64,000 bases of DNA, from NCBI RefSeq assembly GCF_011777495.1, contig NZ_JAATJS010000002.1:248001-312000 (forward strand). The letters are read 5' to 3'. The stretch is from Microvirga terricola. Its GTDB lineage: Bacteria > Pseudomonadota > Alphaproteobacteria > Rhizobiales > Beijerinckiaceae. A program made the position numbers and the translations under genes. Under the pieces are notes generated by a model. It worked only from the letters and a program-made list of their open reading frames with translations. It was not told the DNA's origin and searched no databases. Shown here in pieces: positions 1-8,768 of the stretch; the first letter of the stretch is position 1; each line of letters begins with the position of its first letter.

Positions 1-43
1 CTTCGAGGGCCGTCAGGTCGTGATGGTACTGGCGCCACGGTAA
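1..43 (+). CDS. infC: Translation initiation factor IF-3, last codons (partial)
   Basis: The window opens inside a reading frame (codons from base 2) that ends in the residues [13 protein letters not shown] and a TAA at 41-43. This matches the conserved C-terminus of IF-3, where a GRQ-x-x-MVLAP tail is typical, and infC is the usual gene just upstream of rpmI-rplT. Only 13 codons are present, so the call rests on this tail and on gene order. Confidence 0.75.
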   Translation, partial: FEGRQVVMVLAPR

Positions 44-81
44 TCGCGTTTTTGACTGCGGCCCTCGTTTCAAGGGCCGTG

Positions 82-107
82 AAAGGGCGTCCGAAAGGAC
101 GCCCTTT
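82..107 (+). terminator. Hairpin after infC, probable intrinsic terminator
   Basis: A perfect 11-bp stem (AAAGGGCGTCC at 82-92 with GGACGCCCTTT at 97-107) closes a GAAA tetraloop and is followed by GTCGTTTT. It lies 38 bases after the infC stop. The T-run is interrupted, so termination may be partial. Confidence 0.65.
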
Positions 108-225
108 GTCGTTTTGGGGGCGAAGGGGAGGGGACGTGGCGGTCTCATGCCCGGTGACACGAGCGCACGACGCGCAATGCGGGGGAGAGGCCCCCCGCCG
201 CGTCCACTCACCTCTGCCCGAGCCA

Positions 226-254
226 TTGCTTTTCAAGCCGTCTTCTGCCATAAG
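226..254 (+). promoter_or_regulatory. Possible sigma-70 promoter for rpmI-rplT
   Basis: TTGCTT at 226-231 and CATAAG at 249-254 are separated by 17 bases. The same CATAAGCC string with a 17-base spacer occurs upstream of rpmH in this window, which supports the reading. The site lies in the 331-base gene-free stretch 44-374, which otherwise holds only the two hairpins listed here. Confidence 0.4.
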
Positions 255-267
255 CCGGCCTTCACCG

Positions 268-308
268 AACCGCCCGGCTGTCAGGGCTGCCGTGGCGGTT
301 TGTTTTGC
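268..308 (+). promoter_or_regulatory. Hairpin with T-run in the rpmI leader, possible attenuator
   Basis: AACCGCC (268-274) pairs with GGCGGTT (294-300), and inside it CGGC (275-278) pairs with GCCG (289-292), with one bulged T. The stem is followed at once by TGTTTTGCTC. It lies between the possible promoter and the rpmI start, where many bacteria carry an autoregulatory leader bound by ribosomal protein L20. Attenuation or L20 binding is inference. Confidence 0.45.
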
Positions 309-374
309 TCATGCAGCAATACAAGGGTTTTCAAGGGCTTAGGTCCGAGAGGCCCCACTTATACGGAGAGCAAA

Positions 375-575
375 ATGCCCAAGCTGAAGACGAAATCGGG
401 CGCGAAAAAGCGCTTCAAGATCACTGGCACCGGCAAGGTCGTTTACGCCCAGTCCGGCAAGCGCCACGGGATGATCAAGCGGACCAAGAAGCAGATCCGC
501 AACCTGCGCGGCACCACGACCATGTTCGAGAGTGACGCGTACAACGTGAAGAAGTTCTTCCTGCCGAACGGCTGA
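375..575 (+). CDS. rpmI: 50S ribosomal protein bL35
   Basis: A small basic ribosomal protein of 66 residues, the usual L35 length. The start [14 protein letters not shown] and the end [10 protein letters not shown] match the family. The ATG at 375 is preceded by GGAGAG, a good ribosome binding site; a longer upstream reading in the same frame has no support. It forms the usual pair with rplT, 39 bases downstream. It is a component of the large subunit with no enzyme activity. Confidence 0.97.
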   Translation: MPKLKTKSGAKKRFKITGTGKVVYAQSGKRHGMIKRTKKQIRNLRGTTTMFESDAYNVKKFFLPNG

Positions 576-614
576 GACGGCTTCCCACATCCCGGATTTT
601 GAAGGAGTTTTTCC

Positions 615-983
615 ATGTCGCGCGTCAAACGGGGCGTTACCGCCCACGCCAAGCACAAGAAGGTTTTTAAGGCTGCCAAGGGCTTCTACGGCCGCCGCAA
701 GAACACCATCCGCATCGCCAAGCAGGCGGTCGAGAAGAGCATGCAGTATGCTACTCGCGACCGTCGCAATAAGAAGCGCGCTTTCCGCGCTCTCTGGATC
801 CAGCGCCTCAACGCTGCAGTCCGCCTGCATGGCCTGACCTATTCCCGATTTATCGACGGTCTCGGCAAGGCTGGGATCGAGATCGATCGCAAGGTTCTGT
901 CCGAAATGGCCATCCACGAGCCGGCTGCTTTCGCCGCTTACGTGGAGCGCGCCAAGGCCTCCCTGCCTGCGCAGGCCGCCTAA
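615..983 (+). CDS. rplT: 50S ribosomal protein bL20
   Basis: A 122-residue basic protein beginning [16 protein letters not shown], the L20 hallmark. Central motifs [11 protein letters not shown] and [11 protein letters not shown] are present. L20 binds 23S rRNA early in large-subunit assembly and in several bacteria represses its own operon. The start at 615 has GAAGGAG 7-13 bases upstream. It follows rpmI and precedes pheST, the common infC-rpmI-rplT-pheS-pheT order. Length is slightly above the E. coli protein because of an Ala-rich C-terminal tail. Confidence 0.97.
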   Translation: MSRVKRGVTAHAKHKKVFKAAKGFYGRRKNTIRIAKQAVEKSMQYATRDRRNKKRAFRALWIQRLNAAVRLHGLTYSRFIDGLGKAGIEIDRKVLSEMAIHEPAAFAAYVERAKASLPAQAA

Positions 984-998
984 GGACAACCTGGCTCC

Positions 999-1023
999 GG
1001 CGCGACGGGGTTCCCGTCGCGCC
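999..1023. terminator. Strong hairpin after rplT
   Basis: A perfect 11-bp GC-rich stem (GGCGCGACGGG at 999-1009, CCCGTCGCGCC at 1013-1023) with a 3-base loop lies 15 bases after the rplT stop. There is no T-run, so it may be an RNA-processing or stability element rather than a classical terminator. Confidence 0.45.
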
Positions 1024-1155
1024 GCCTCTATCCCGCCTCCGAGACCCTTCGCATCGACGGCGCATGACGCTGTCGTTTGACTTTTTGCGGCTCGGAAGGC
1101 TTGACGGTTCCCGCGCCGCGTCTCACTCAAGCGCACGCATTCTGGCACGGGACCG

Positions 1156-2238
1156 ATGACCGACCTCAACCAACTCCAAAGTGATCTGCTTAAAGAGATC
1201 GAAGCCGCCGGTGACGAAGCGGCTCTTGAAGCTGTGCGCGTGGCCGCGCTCGGCAAGAAGGGCTCCGTCTCTGAACTCCTGAAGACGTTGGGCGCCATGA
1301 CGCCGGACGAGCGCAAGGAACGCGGGCCGCTCATCAACGGATTGCGCGACGCGGTTCAGGCAGCCCTCGCGCAGAAGAAGGAAACGCTCGCCGAGGCCGC
1401 CCTTGGGGCCCGCCTTGCCGCCGAGCGCGTGGACGTCACCCTGCCGGTGCAGGAAGGCCCCGAGACGCGCGGACGCATCCATCCCATCTCCCAGGTCATC
1501 GAAGAGCTGACGGCGATCTTCGCCGATATGGGTTTCTCTGTCGCCGAAGGGCCGGATATCGAGACGGATTATCTCAACTTCACGGCGCTGAACTTCCCCG
1601 AGGGCCATCCGGCCCGCGAGATGCACGACACCTTCTTCCTCGCGCCCGATGAGAAGGGCGAGCGCAAGGTGCTGCGCACTCACACCTCACCCGTACAGAT
1701 CCGCACGATGATGGCGCAGAAGCCGCCGATCCGGGTCATCATTCCGGGCCGCACCTATCGCCACGATTCGGATCAGACCCACACGCCGATGTTCCACCAG
1801 GTGGAAGGCCTCGTCATCGATAAGCAGGCCGACATCGCGCACATGAAGTGGATTCTGGAGGAGTTCTGCAAGGCCTTCTTCGAGGTCGAGCAGGTGAAGA
1901 TGCGCTTCCGCCCGTCCTTCTTCCCGTTCACGGAACCGTCGGCGGAAGTCGACATCCAGTGCTCACGCAAGGGCGGTGAAATCCGCTTCGGCGAGGGCGA
2001 GGATTGGCTCGAAATTCTCGGCTGCGGCATGGTGCACCCGAACGTGCTGAAGAATTGCGGGCTCGATCCGGACGAGTACCAGGGCTTTGCCTGGGGCATG
2101 GGGATCGACCGCATCGCCATGCTGAAATACGGCATGCCGGACCTGCGCCCCTTCTTCGAGGCCGATGTGCGCTGGCTGAACCACTACGGCTTCCGCCCGC
2201 TCGACATTCCGTCCCTCGTCAGCGGCCTGACCGCGTAA
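1156..2238 (+). CDS. pheS: Phenylalanine--tRNA ligase alpha subunit
   Basis: Catalytic subunit of the cytoplasmic alpha2-beta2 enzyme that charges tRNA-Phe. At 360 residues it has family length. An N-terminal coiled region (about residues 1-90) precedes the class II core with [11 protein letters not shown] and [12 protein letters not shown], and the C-terminal motif 3 is [13 protein letters not shown]. The ATG at 1156 starts [10 protein letters not shown] and fits alphaproteobacterial PheS. It is followed 12 bases later by pheT and is probably co-transcribed with it. Confidence 0.97.
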   Translation: MTDLNQLQSDLLKEIEAAGDEAALEAVRVAALGKKGSVSELLKTLGAMTPDERKERGPLINGLRDAVQAALAQKKETLAEAALGARLAAERVDVTLPVQEGPETRGRIHPISQVIEELTAIFADMGFSVAEGPDIETDYLNFTALNFPEGHPAREMHDTFFLAPDEKGERKVLRTHTSPVQIRTMMAQKPPIRVIIPGRTYRHDSDQTHTPMFHQVEGLVIDKQADIAHMKWILEEFCKAFFEVEQVKMRFRPSFFPFTEPSAEVDIQCSRKGGEIRFGEGEDWLEILGCGMVHPNVLKNCGLDPDEYQGFAWGMGIDRIAMLKYGMPDLRPFFEADVRWLNHYGFRPLDIPSLVSGLTA

Positions 2239-2250
2239 AGGAGAGCAAAG

Positions 2251-4674
2251 ATGAAGTTCACCCTCTCCTGGCTCAAAGACCACCTCGACACCACGGCGTC
2301 TCTCGACGAGATCGTGGAAACGCTCACCCGCATCGGCCTCGAGGTCGAAGGCGTGGAGGACAAGGCGAAGACGCTTAGCGCGTACAAGATCGCCTATGTG
2401 ATCTCGGCCGAGCAGCATCCGAACGCAGATCGCCTGCGCGTCTGCATGGTTGATACGGGCGAAGGCAAGCCGATCCAGGTCGTCTGCGGCGCGCCCAATG
2501 CCCGCACCGGTATGAAGAGCGTTTTTGCGCCCCCCGGCACCTACATCCCGGGCAAGAACATCACCCTCGGCGTCGGCACCATTCGCGGCGTCGAGAGCGC
2601 GGGCATGCTGTGCTCGGCGGCGGAGCTCGAACTCTCCGAGGATCACGACGGCATCATCGAGCTTCCCGCCGATGCGCCCGTCGGCGTCGCTTATGCGGCC
2701 TATGAAGGGCTCGACGATCCGGTCATCGAGATCAACCTCACGCCGAACCGGCCCGACTGCACCTCGATCCACGGCATCGCCCGTGATCTAGCGGCCGCCG
2801 GCCTCGGCACGCTGAAGGGCGAGGCGATCTCGCCGGTTGCTGCCAAGGGCGCATGCCCGGTGTCGGTGAAGCTCGATTTCGCAACAGGCGATGAAAAGCT
2901 CTGCCCCGCCTTTGCGCTTCGCCTCGTGCGCGGCGTGAAGAACGGCCCCTCGCCGGATTGGATGCAGCGCCGCCTGCTCTCCATCGGCCTCCGGCCCATC
3001 AACTCGCTGGTCGACATCACCAACTACATCACCTTCGACCGGGGGCGCCCGCTCCACGTTTTCGACGCCAAGAAGGTGAAGGGCAACCTCACCGTCCGGC
3101 GCGCGAAGGACGGTGAGGAGATCGTGGCCCTCGACGGGCGTACCTACAAGCTCGAAGCCGGCAATGTCGTCATCGCCGACGAGAACGGCGTCGAGTCGAT
3201 TGCCGGCATCATGGGCGGCGAGCATTCCGGTTGCGACGAGAACACCACGGACGTGCTCATCGAGTCCGCGCTCTGGGACCCGCTGAACATCGCCCAGTCG
3301 GGCCGCAAGCTGAACATCATCACCGACGCGCGCTATCGATTCGAGCGCGGCATCGACCCGGCCTTCACGGTGCCGGGCCTCGATCTCGCGACCAAGATGG
3401 TTCAGGACCTCTGCGGCGGTGAGGCGACCGAGTCAGTCGTCGCGGGCAAGGTGCCCGATACGAAGCAGGTCTACGAGTTCCCCTGGTCGGAAGTTCCGCG
3501 CCTGTCGGGGCTCGATGTGGAGCCTGCCGAATCGCGAAAGATTCTGGAAAAGCTCGGGTTCGTCGTTGAAGGCTCCGGCGAGCGCGTGAAGGTCATCGCG
3601 CCGTCCTGGCGGCCGGATATCGACGGCAAGGCCGATCTGGTGGAGGAGGTCATCCGCATCGCGGGCGTCGACCGCATCCTGCCAAAACCCCTGCCGCGCC
3701 TTGAGGACACCGTCGCCAAGCCGGTCCTCACGCTGATCCAGAAGCGCACCCGTCTGGCCCGTCGCCTCCTGGCCTCGCGCGGGCTGGTGGAAGCCGTCAC
3801 CTGGTCCTTCATCGCTAAGAGCGAGGCTGAGCTTTTCGGTGGCGGTGATGCGCGTTTGGCGCTGGCAAATCCCATCGCATCGGACCTCTCCGACATGCGT
3901 CCGAGCCTGCTGCCGGGCCTTTTGAAAGCGGCCCAGCGCAATGCGGATCGCGGCTTCGGCGACGTCGCGCTGTTCGAGGTCGGCCAGTGCTTCGCCTCGG
4001 ACGAGCCGGAAGGCCAGACCATCAAGGCGACGGGCGTGCGCCGTGGCTCGGCCCGCGCGGAGGGTGTGGGACGTCATTGGGACGGCGGCGCCGTTGCCGT
4101 CGATGCCTTCGACGCCAAGGCCGATGTCCTCTCGCTTATGAATGCGCTCGGTATTCCGACCGGTGGCCTGCAGGTGGTTCCCGGCGGTCCGGCATGGTTC
4201 CATCCCGGCCGTTCGGGCACCGTGCAATTCGGGCCGAAGAACGTGATCGGCACTTTCGGTGAGGTCCACCCGAAGGTCTTGAAGGCGCTCGACCTCAAGG
4301 GGCCGCTCGTCGCCTTCGAATTGACCCTCGACGCCCTGCCGCCGCCGAAGGCGAAGCCGACCAAGATGAAGCCGAAGCTGGTTCTCTCGGACTTCCAGCC
4401 CATCACCCGCGACTTCGCCTTCGTGGTCGGGCGCGACGTGCTGGCGGGCGACATCATCAAGGCGGCGCAAGGGGCTGAGCGCCAGCTCATCGCGGCGGTC
4501 GAAGTGTTCGATGTCTACGAGGGCACCGGCATCGACCCGGACAAGAAGTCCGTCGCCATCGCGGTTACCCTCCAGCCGACCGAGAAGACGTTGACCGACG
4601 TCGAGATCGAGGCCGTGTCGCAGAAGATCGTCGGCGAAGTCGCCAAGAAGACCGGCGCGGTGCTGCGCGGATAA
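2251..4674 (+). CDS. pheT: Phenylalanine--tRNA ligase beta subunit
   Basis: Large beta subunit, 807 residues, full length. An EMAP-type tRNA-binding domain lies at about residues 40-150, followed by the B3/B4 editing domain ([16 protein letters not shown]), the B5 domain, a class II-like domain, and a C-terminal FDX-ACB anticodon-binding domain (starting near [14 protein letters not shown]). The start has GGAGAG eight bases upstream. It works with PheS in the cytoplasm, and the editing domain clears mis-charged Tyr-tRNA-Phe. Confidence 0.97.
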   Translation: MKFTLSWLKDHLDTTASLDEIVETLTRIGLEVEGVEDKAKTLSAYKIAYVISAEQHPNADRLRVCMVDTGEGKPIQVVCGAPNARTGMKSVFAPPGTYIPGKNITLGVGTIRGVESAGMLCSAAELELSEDHDGIIELPADAPVGVAYAAYEGLDDPVIEINLTPNRPDCTSIHGIARDLAAAGLGTLKGEAISPVAAKGACPVSVKLDFATGDEKLCPAFALRLVRGVKNGPSPDWMQRRLLSIGLRPINSLVDITNYITFDRGRPLHVFDAKKVKGNLTVRRAKDGEEIVALDGRTYKLEAGNVVIADENGVESIAGIMGGEHSGCDENTTDVLIESALWDPLNIAQSGRKLNIITDARYRFERGIDPAFTVPGLDLATKMVQDLCGGEATESVVAGKVPDTKQVYEFPWSEVPRLSGLDVEPAESRKILEKLGFVVEGSGERVKVIAPSWRPDIDGKADLVEEVIRIAGVDRILPKPLPRLEDTVAKPVLTLIQKRTRLARRLLASRGLVEAVTWSFIAKSEAELFGGGDARLALANPIASDLSDMRPSLLPGLLKAAQRNADRGFGDVALFEVGQCFASDEPEGQTIKATGVRRGSARAEGVGRHWDGGAVAVDAFDAKADVLSLMNALGIPTGGLQVVPGGPAWFHPGRSGTVQFGPKNVIGTFGEVHPKVLKALDLKGPLVAFELTLDALPPPKAKPTKMKPKLVLSDFQPITRDFAFVVGRDVLAGDIIKAAQGAERQLIAAVEVFDVYEGTGIDPDKKSVAIAVTLQPTEKTLTDVEIEAVSQKIVGEVAKKTGAVLRG

Positions 4675-4686
4675 AGTCTAAAAATG

Positions 4687-5496
4687 TTATCCCGGACGCG
4701 ACAGGGTCGTTGTCCGGGATGGCTCTTTCGCGCCGCTTAAGGGGTTCGCCTCATCCCAAGCGTAGCGCACCGTGTCGAACCGCATCGAGCGTGCATCGAC
4801 CATCAGCAGGCGTCCGACGAGACCCTCGCCGAAGCCGACGATCTGGCGGATCACCTCCATCGCCATCAGACTTCCCATGACCCCGGCGAGTGCACCGAGA
4901 ATGCCGGCTTCCGCGCAGCTTGGGATTGTGCCGGCAGGGGGCGGGGAGGGGAAAAGGCAGCGATAAGTGGGGTTCGGCTTACCGTCTGGGCTGATTTCAT
5001 AGGCGCGAATGGTTGTTAGCGACCCGTCGAACGGGCCCAGAGCCGCCGTGACGAGTGGCTTTTTCTCGAAGAAGCAGGCATCCGAGATCGCATACCGGGT
5101 CTCGAAGTTGTCCGACCCGTCCGCGATGACGTCGTATCGGCGGACGAGTTCCCGCGCGTTGTTGGCGTTCAGCCGCAGTGCATGGGTTTCTACCGTTACG
5201 TGAGGGTTCAGCCGCGCGATGGCCTGCGCTGCGCTCTCCGTTTTGGTGCAGCCGACATCCGGTGTGCCATGGATCACTTGACGCTGGAGATTGTCGAGGG
5301 AAACCACGTCATCGTCCGCGATCCCGAGGGTTCCGACGCCCGACGCTGCAAGATATTGCAGGAGTGGCGCGCCGAGTCCCCCCGCTCCGACCACCAGCAC
5401 CCGCGCGGCCTTCAGTCTCAATTGCCCCGGTCCACCCACATCGTGAAGAACGAGGTGGCGGGCGTAGCGGTCGATTTCATCGGGCGTGAGCGACAT
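4687..5496 (-). CDS. moeB: MoeB/ThiF/HesA-family adenylyltransferase (molybdopterin-synthase type), zinc cysteines lost
   Basis: A 269-residue E1-like enzyme expected to adenylate the C-terminal Gly of a ubiquitin-like sulfur carrier such as MoaD. The nucleotide-binding loop is VVGAGGLGAPLLQYLAASGVG (split here as VVGAGGLG then APLLQYL). DGSDNFETRY holds the catalytic Asp, and SCAEAGILGA carries the conserved Cys. Only one of the four structural zinc cysteines remains: the usual CYRC reads TYRC, and the C-terminal CPxC position reads NPLS. I believe related Hyphomicrobiales proteins share this loss. The gene faces pheT tail to tail. MoeB versus ThiF cannot be settled without a neighbouring moaD or thiS. 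Confidence 0.8.
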   Translation of the reverse strand: MSLTPDEIDRYARHLVLHDVGGPGQLRLKAARVLVVGAGGLGAPLLQYLAASGVGTLGIADDDVVSLDNLQRQVIHGTPDVGCTKTESAAQAIARLNPHVTVETHALRLNANNARELVRRYDVIADGSDNFETRYAISDACFFEKKPLVTAALGPFDGSLTTIRAYEISPDGKPNPTYRCLFPSPPPAGTIPSCAEAGILGALAGVMGSLMAMEVIRQIVGFGEGLVGRLLMVDARSMRFDTVRYAWDEANPLSGAKEPSRTTTLSRPG

Positions 5497-5653
5497 GGCC
5501 TGACCTTAGCGTCATGGCCGGCTCTATCAACCATTTCACGGCGGAATTAGCGTAAACGGCTTGACAGGGAGCTTGGCGATGTGACCCTTCCCATGCCATC
5601 GTCTGGGCGCAACCGGGTAACAAGCCGGCGCGCCAAACAGGGGAACAAAGCTT

Positions 5654-6658
5654 ATGAAAGCAACTAAATTCGGCCTTGCGCTCGCGGGCCTCGCCTTTTC
5701 CGCCACGGCGGCTTTTGCACAGGACGCGTTCAAGCCGGCGATCGTCTATGACCTCGGCGGCAAGTTCGATAAGTCCTTCAATGAAGGCGTCCATACAGGC
5801 GCCGAGAAGTACAAGAAGGACACCGGCACCGATTATCGTGACTTCGAGCCGCAGAACGACGCCCAGCGCGAGCAGGCGCTCCGCCGCTTCGCGCGCGACG
5901 GCTTCTCGCCGATCGTTGCCGTCGGTTTCAGCCAGGAAACGGCTCTGAAGAAGGTCGCCGACGAGTTCCCGAAGACCAAGTTCGCCATCATCGACTCCGT
6001 GGTCGAGAAGCCGAACGTCCAGTCGGTCGTCTTCAAGGAGCATGAAGGCTCGTTCCTTGTCGGCCTTCTGGCCGTGCAGGCCTCCAAGACCGGCAAAGTT
6101 GGCTTCGTCGGCGGCATGGACATTCCGCTGATCCGCAAGTTCGCCTGCGGCTACGTCCAGGGCGCGAAATACGCCAAGGCTAACGCCGAAGTGTTCCAGA
6201 ACATGACCGGCACCACGGGCGCGGCCTGGACCGACCCGGTGAAGGGCGGCGAGCTCGCCAAGAGCCAGATCGATCGCGGCGCTGACGTCGTCTATCACGC
6301 GGCCGGTGGCACCGGCGTTGGTGTCATGCGCGCAGCTGCGGATGCGGGCAAGCTCAGCATCGGCGTCGACTCGAACCAGAACGCCCTGCACCCGGGCAAG
6401 GTTCTCACCTCCATGGTGAAGCGCGTCGACATCGCCACCTACAACGCCTTCGATCAGGCGAAGAAGGGCACCTTCAAGGCCGGCGTCTCCGTGCTTGGCC
6501 TGAAGGAAGACGGTGTGGCTTGGGCGCTCGACGACAACAACAAGTCGCTGATCACCGCCGATATGAAGGCTGCTGCCGACAAGGCTGCCGAGGGCATCAA
6601 GTCCGGCGCCATCAAGGTGCATGACTACATGTCCGACTCGAAGTGCCCGGTGCAATAA
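5654..6658 (+). CDS. BMP-family ABC transporter substrate-binding protein (nucleoside type)
   Basis: Periplasmic ligand-binding protein, 334 residues. A Sec signal peptide ends near residue 22 (AFAQDAF), and no lipobox Cys is seen. Family motifs are DKSFNEG, GFSQ, FVGGMDIPLI and the hinge segment DSNQNALHPGKVLTSMVKR. BMP proteins (PnrA, NupN-like) bind purine or pyrimidine nucleosides. The gene precedes a matching ATPase and two permeases, and nucleoside-degrading genes follow, so nucleoside capture is the best-supported role. A hairpin separates it from the ATPase gene, which could allow more binding protein than transporter to be made. Confidence 0.9.
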   Translation: MKATKFGLALAGLAFSATAAFAQDAFKPAIVYDLGGKFDKSFNEGVHTGAEKYKKDTGTDYRDFEPQNDAQREQALRRFARDGFSPIVAVGFSQETALKKVADEFPKTKFAIIDSVVEKPNVQSVVFKEHEGSFLVGLLAVQASKTGKVGFVGGMDIPLIRKFACGYVQGAKYAKANAEVFQNMTGTTGAAWTDPVKGGELAKSQIDRGADVVYHAAGGTGVGVMRAAADAGKLSIGVDSNQNALHPGKVLTSMVKRVDIATYNAFDQAKKGTFKAGVSVLGLKEDGVAWALDDNNKSLITADMKAAADKAAEGIKSGAIKVHDYMSDSKCPVQ

Positions 6659-6679
6659 GCCACCAGGGTTCTGCTCCTC

Positions 6680-6702
6680 CCGCCGCGCATTTTGCGCGGC
6701 GG
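6680..6702 (+). terminator. Terminator-like hairpin between binding protein and ATPase
   Basis: CCGCCGCGCA (6680-6689) pairs perfectly with TGCGCGGCGG (6693-6702) around a TTT loop and is followed by ATTGGGTTTTAAA. A second dyad, CGCGACCGG at 6716-6724 with CCGGTCGCG at 6740-6748, follows. Both sit 20-90 bases after the binding-protein stop. A partial terminator or mRNA-stability element is inferred, since the downstream genes have no obvious promoter of their own. Confidence 0.55.
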
Positions 6703-6798
6703 ATTGGGTTTTAAACGCGACCGGTGCCGTTCGTGGCGTCCGGTCGCGAAATCCGTTTTCATCCGTCGGAGTTTGCGCTGCCGATCCGAGGATGATGT

Positions 6799-8334
6799 GT
6801 GAGTTTGCTCATGCCTTCCGCCATTGAACTGCACGCCATTAACAAGCGCTTCGGTGAGGTTCACGCCAACAAGGACGTGAATCTCACGGTCGAGCGCGGG
6901 ACGATTCACGGGATCGTTGGTGAAAACGGTGCAGGCAAGTCGACATTGATGTCGATCCTCTACGGCTTTTACGAAGCCGATTCCGGCGAGATCCGCGTCA
7001 ACGGCAAGTCGGTTTCGATCCGCTCTCCCAACGACGCGATCTTTGCGGGCATCGGTATGGTCCATCAGCACTTCATGTTGGTGGAGCCGTTGACCGTCGT
7101 CGAGAATGTCATGCTCGGCGCCGAAGGCGGCACCATGCTGCGCGGCGGCGAGGCGAAGGTTCGCGCGGAGCTGGCGCGCCTTGCACACGACTACGGACTC
7201 GAGATCGATCCCGACGCCATCGTCGGCGAACTCTCGGTCGGCTTGCAGCAGCGTGTTGAAATTCTAAAGGCCCTTTATCGTGGGGCCGATATCCTCATTC
7301 TTGACGAGCCGACTGCGGTGCTGACGCCAGCGGAGGCGGATGCGCTCTTCAAACTGCTCCGCGCATTGCGCGCCCAGGGCAAGACCGTTGTCCTCATCAC
7401 GCATAAGCTGCGCGAGATCATGGCCGTGACGGATCGCGTTTCTGTCATGCGACGTGGTGAGATGGTCGCGACGGTTGAGACGAAAGACACGTCTCCGCCG
7501 GAACTTGCTGAGTTGATGGTAGGCCGCCACGTTCTTCTGCACGTCGAGAAGAGTGAGCGGGAGCCGGGCGCACCGCTGCTCGAAGTGGATAATCTCTCCG
7601 TGATCGACAATCGCGGCGTGCTTCGGGTGGCGAATGTCTCGCTGACCGTTCGCGCAGGCGAAATCGTCGGCATCGCAGGTGTGGCGGGCAACGGCCAAAG
7701 CGAATTGCTTGAGACGCTGGCTGGCATGCGCCAGCCTGTTCTCGGCACGATCAAGTTCGAAGGGCGGGAGATCGGCTTTGCCGAGCACAACCCGCATGGG
7801 ATGCGCAAGCTTGGCCTCTTGCATGTGCCGGAGGACCGGTTGCGCATGGGTCTCGTGTCCGCGTTCCCGGCCTTCGAGAGCGCAGCGCTCGGCTTCACCG
7901 ATGATCCGCGCTTGGGACCGGGGCCGCTCCTTGATCATGACCGCATGATCGCGGATCTGTCGTCAAAGATGGAAGCCTACGATGTGCGCCCGCGCGCGCC
8001 GCGTCTGAAATCCTCTAAGTTCTCCGGCGGTAATCAGCAGAAGATTGTTCTGGCCCGCGAGATCGAGCGTAATCCGAAGGTGCTGCTTGTCGGCCAGCCG
8101 ACGCGTGGCGTCGATATCGGTGCCATCGAGTTCATCCATCGCCGTCTCATCGCTCTGCGCGATGCGGGCGTTGGCATTCTTCTCGTGTCGGTCGAACTCG
8201 ACGAGATCATGAATCTCTCCGACCGCATTCTGACAATGTGCGGCGGGCAGATCACCGGCGAGCGCAAGGCGAGCGAGACCGACGAGCAGGATCTCGGCCT
8301 TCTCATGGCCGGCGTTACGGAGCAGGCGGCATGA
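6799..8334 (+). CDS. ABC transporter ATP-binding protein, BMP/nucleoside type (two ABC domains)
   Basis: A 511-residue fused ATPase that drives the two downstream permeases. Domain 1 has Walker A GENGAGKST, signature LSVGLQQRVEI and Walker B ILILDEPTAVL. Domain 2 has a degenerate Walker A (GVAGNGQSEL) and the signature FSGGNQQKIVLAREI, the normal asymmetry of this sugar/nucleoside ATPase class. The GTG at 6799 has GAGGA six bases upstream; an in-frame ATG at 6811 is the alternative. The stop overlaps the next start as ATGA. Confidence 0.93.
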   Translation: MSLLMPSAIELHAINKRFGEVHANKDVNLTVERGTIHGIVGENGAGKSTLMSILYGFYEADSGEIRVNGKSVSIRSPNDAIFAGIGMVHQHFMLVEPLTVVENVMLGAEGGTMLRGGEAKVRAELARLAHDYGLEIDPDAIVGELSVGLQQRVEILKALYRGADILILDEPTAVLTPAEADALFKLLRALRAQGKTVVLITHKLREIMAVTDRVSVMRRGEMVATVETKDTSPPELAELMVGRHVLLHVEKSEREPGAPLLEVDNLSVIDNRGVLRVANVSLTVRAGEIVGIAGVAGNGQSELLETLAGMRQPVLGTIKFEGREIGFAEHNPHGMRKLGLLHVPEDRLRMGLVSAFPAFESAALGFTDDPRLGPGPLLDHDRMIADLSSKMEAYDVRPRAPRLKSSKFSGGNQQKIVLAREIERNPKVLLVGQPTRGVDIGAIEFIHRRLIALRDAGVGILLVSVELDEIMNLSDRILTMCGGQITGERKASETDEQDLGLLMAGVTEQAA

Positions 8335-8768
8335 TGCAACCACGTTTGACCCTTGTGACGCTCGGCGTCGCCGATGTCGCGAAAGCGACTGCCTTTTACG
8401 AGGCGTGGGGCTGGAAGGCTTCGTCCGCCAGTCAGCCGAGCGTCACATTCTTCCAGGCGAATGGTCTGGCGCTTGCACTCTTTGGGCGTGCGGACCTCGC
8501 TGCAGATGCATATGTGGAAGATAGGCCGACCGGCTTTTCCGCCGTCACGCTTGCCTACAACGCGCGTTCAAAGGCGGAGGCCGACGAGGTTTTCGCGTTG
8601 GCGCTGAAAGCCGGCGCGCGCGAACTCAAGCCACTGCAGGATGTGTTTTGGGGCGGCTACTCGGGTTATTTCGCCGACCCGGACGGACACCTCTGGGAGG
8701 TTGCCTGGAATCCTTCTTTCCCCCTTGACGACGAGGGACATATGTTTTTGCCGGATCATCAAAAGTGA
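8331..8768 (+). CDS. VOC (glyoxalase/bleomycin-resistance) family protein inside the nucleoside transporter operon
   Basis: A 145-residue single VOC-fold protein, starting MMQPRLTLVTLGVADVAKATAFYE. The C-terminal motif GYSGYFADPDGHLWEVAWNP carries the usual metal-ligand Glu region. Both ends overlap neighbours by four bases (ATGA with the ATPase, GTGA with the permease), so it is translationally embedded in the transporter operon. Such proteins can be dioxygenases, lyases, isomerases or binding proteins. No substrate can be read from sequence, and a role tied to the imported compound is only inference. Confidence 0.85.
   Translation: MMQPRLTLVTLGVADVAKATAFYEAWGWKASSASQPSVTFFQANGLALALFGRADLAADAYVEDRPTGFSAVTLAYNARSKAEADEVFALALKAGARELKPLQDVFWGGYSGYFADPDGHLWEVAWNPSFPLDDEGHMFLPDHQK

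Noticed and set aside
5561..5590. TTGACA ahead of the BMP binding-protein gene as a promoter
   Set aside because: The -35 match is perfect, but no acceptable -10 lies 16-18 bases downstream, so I did not call it.
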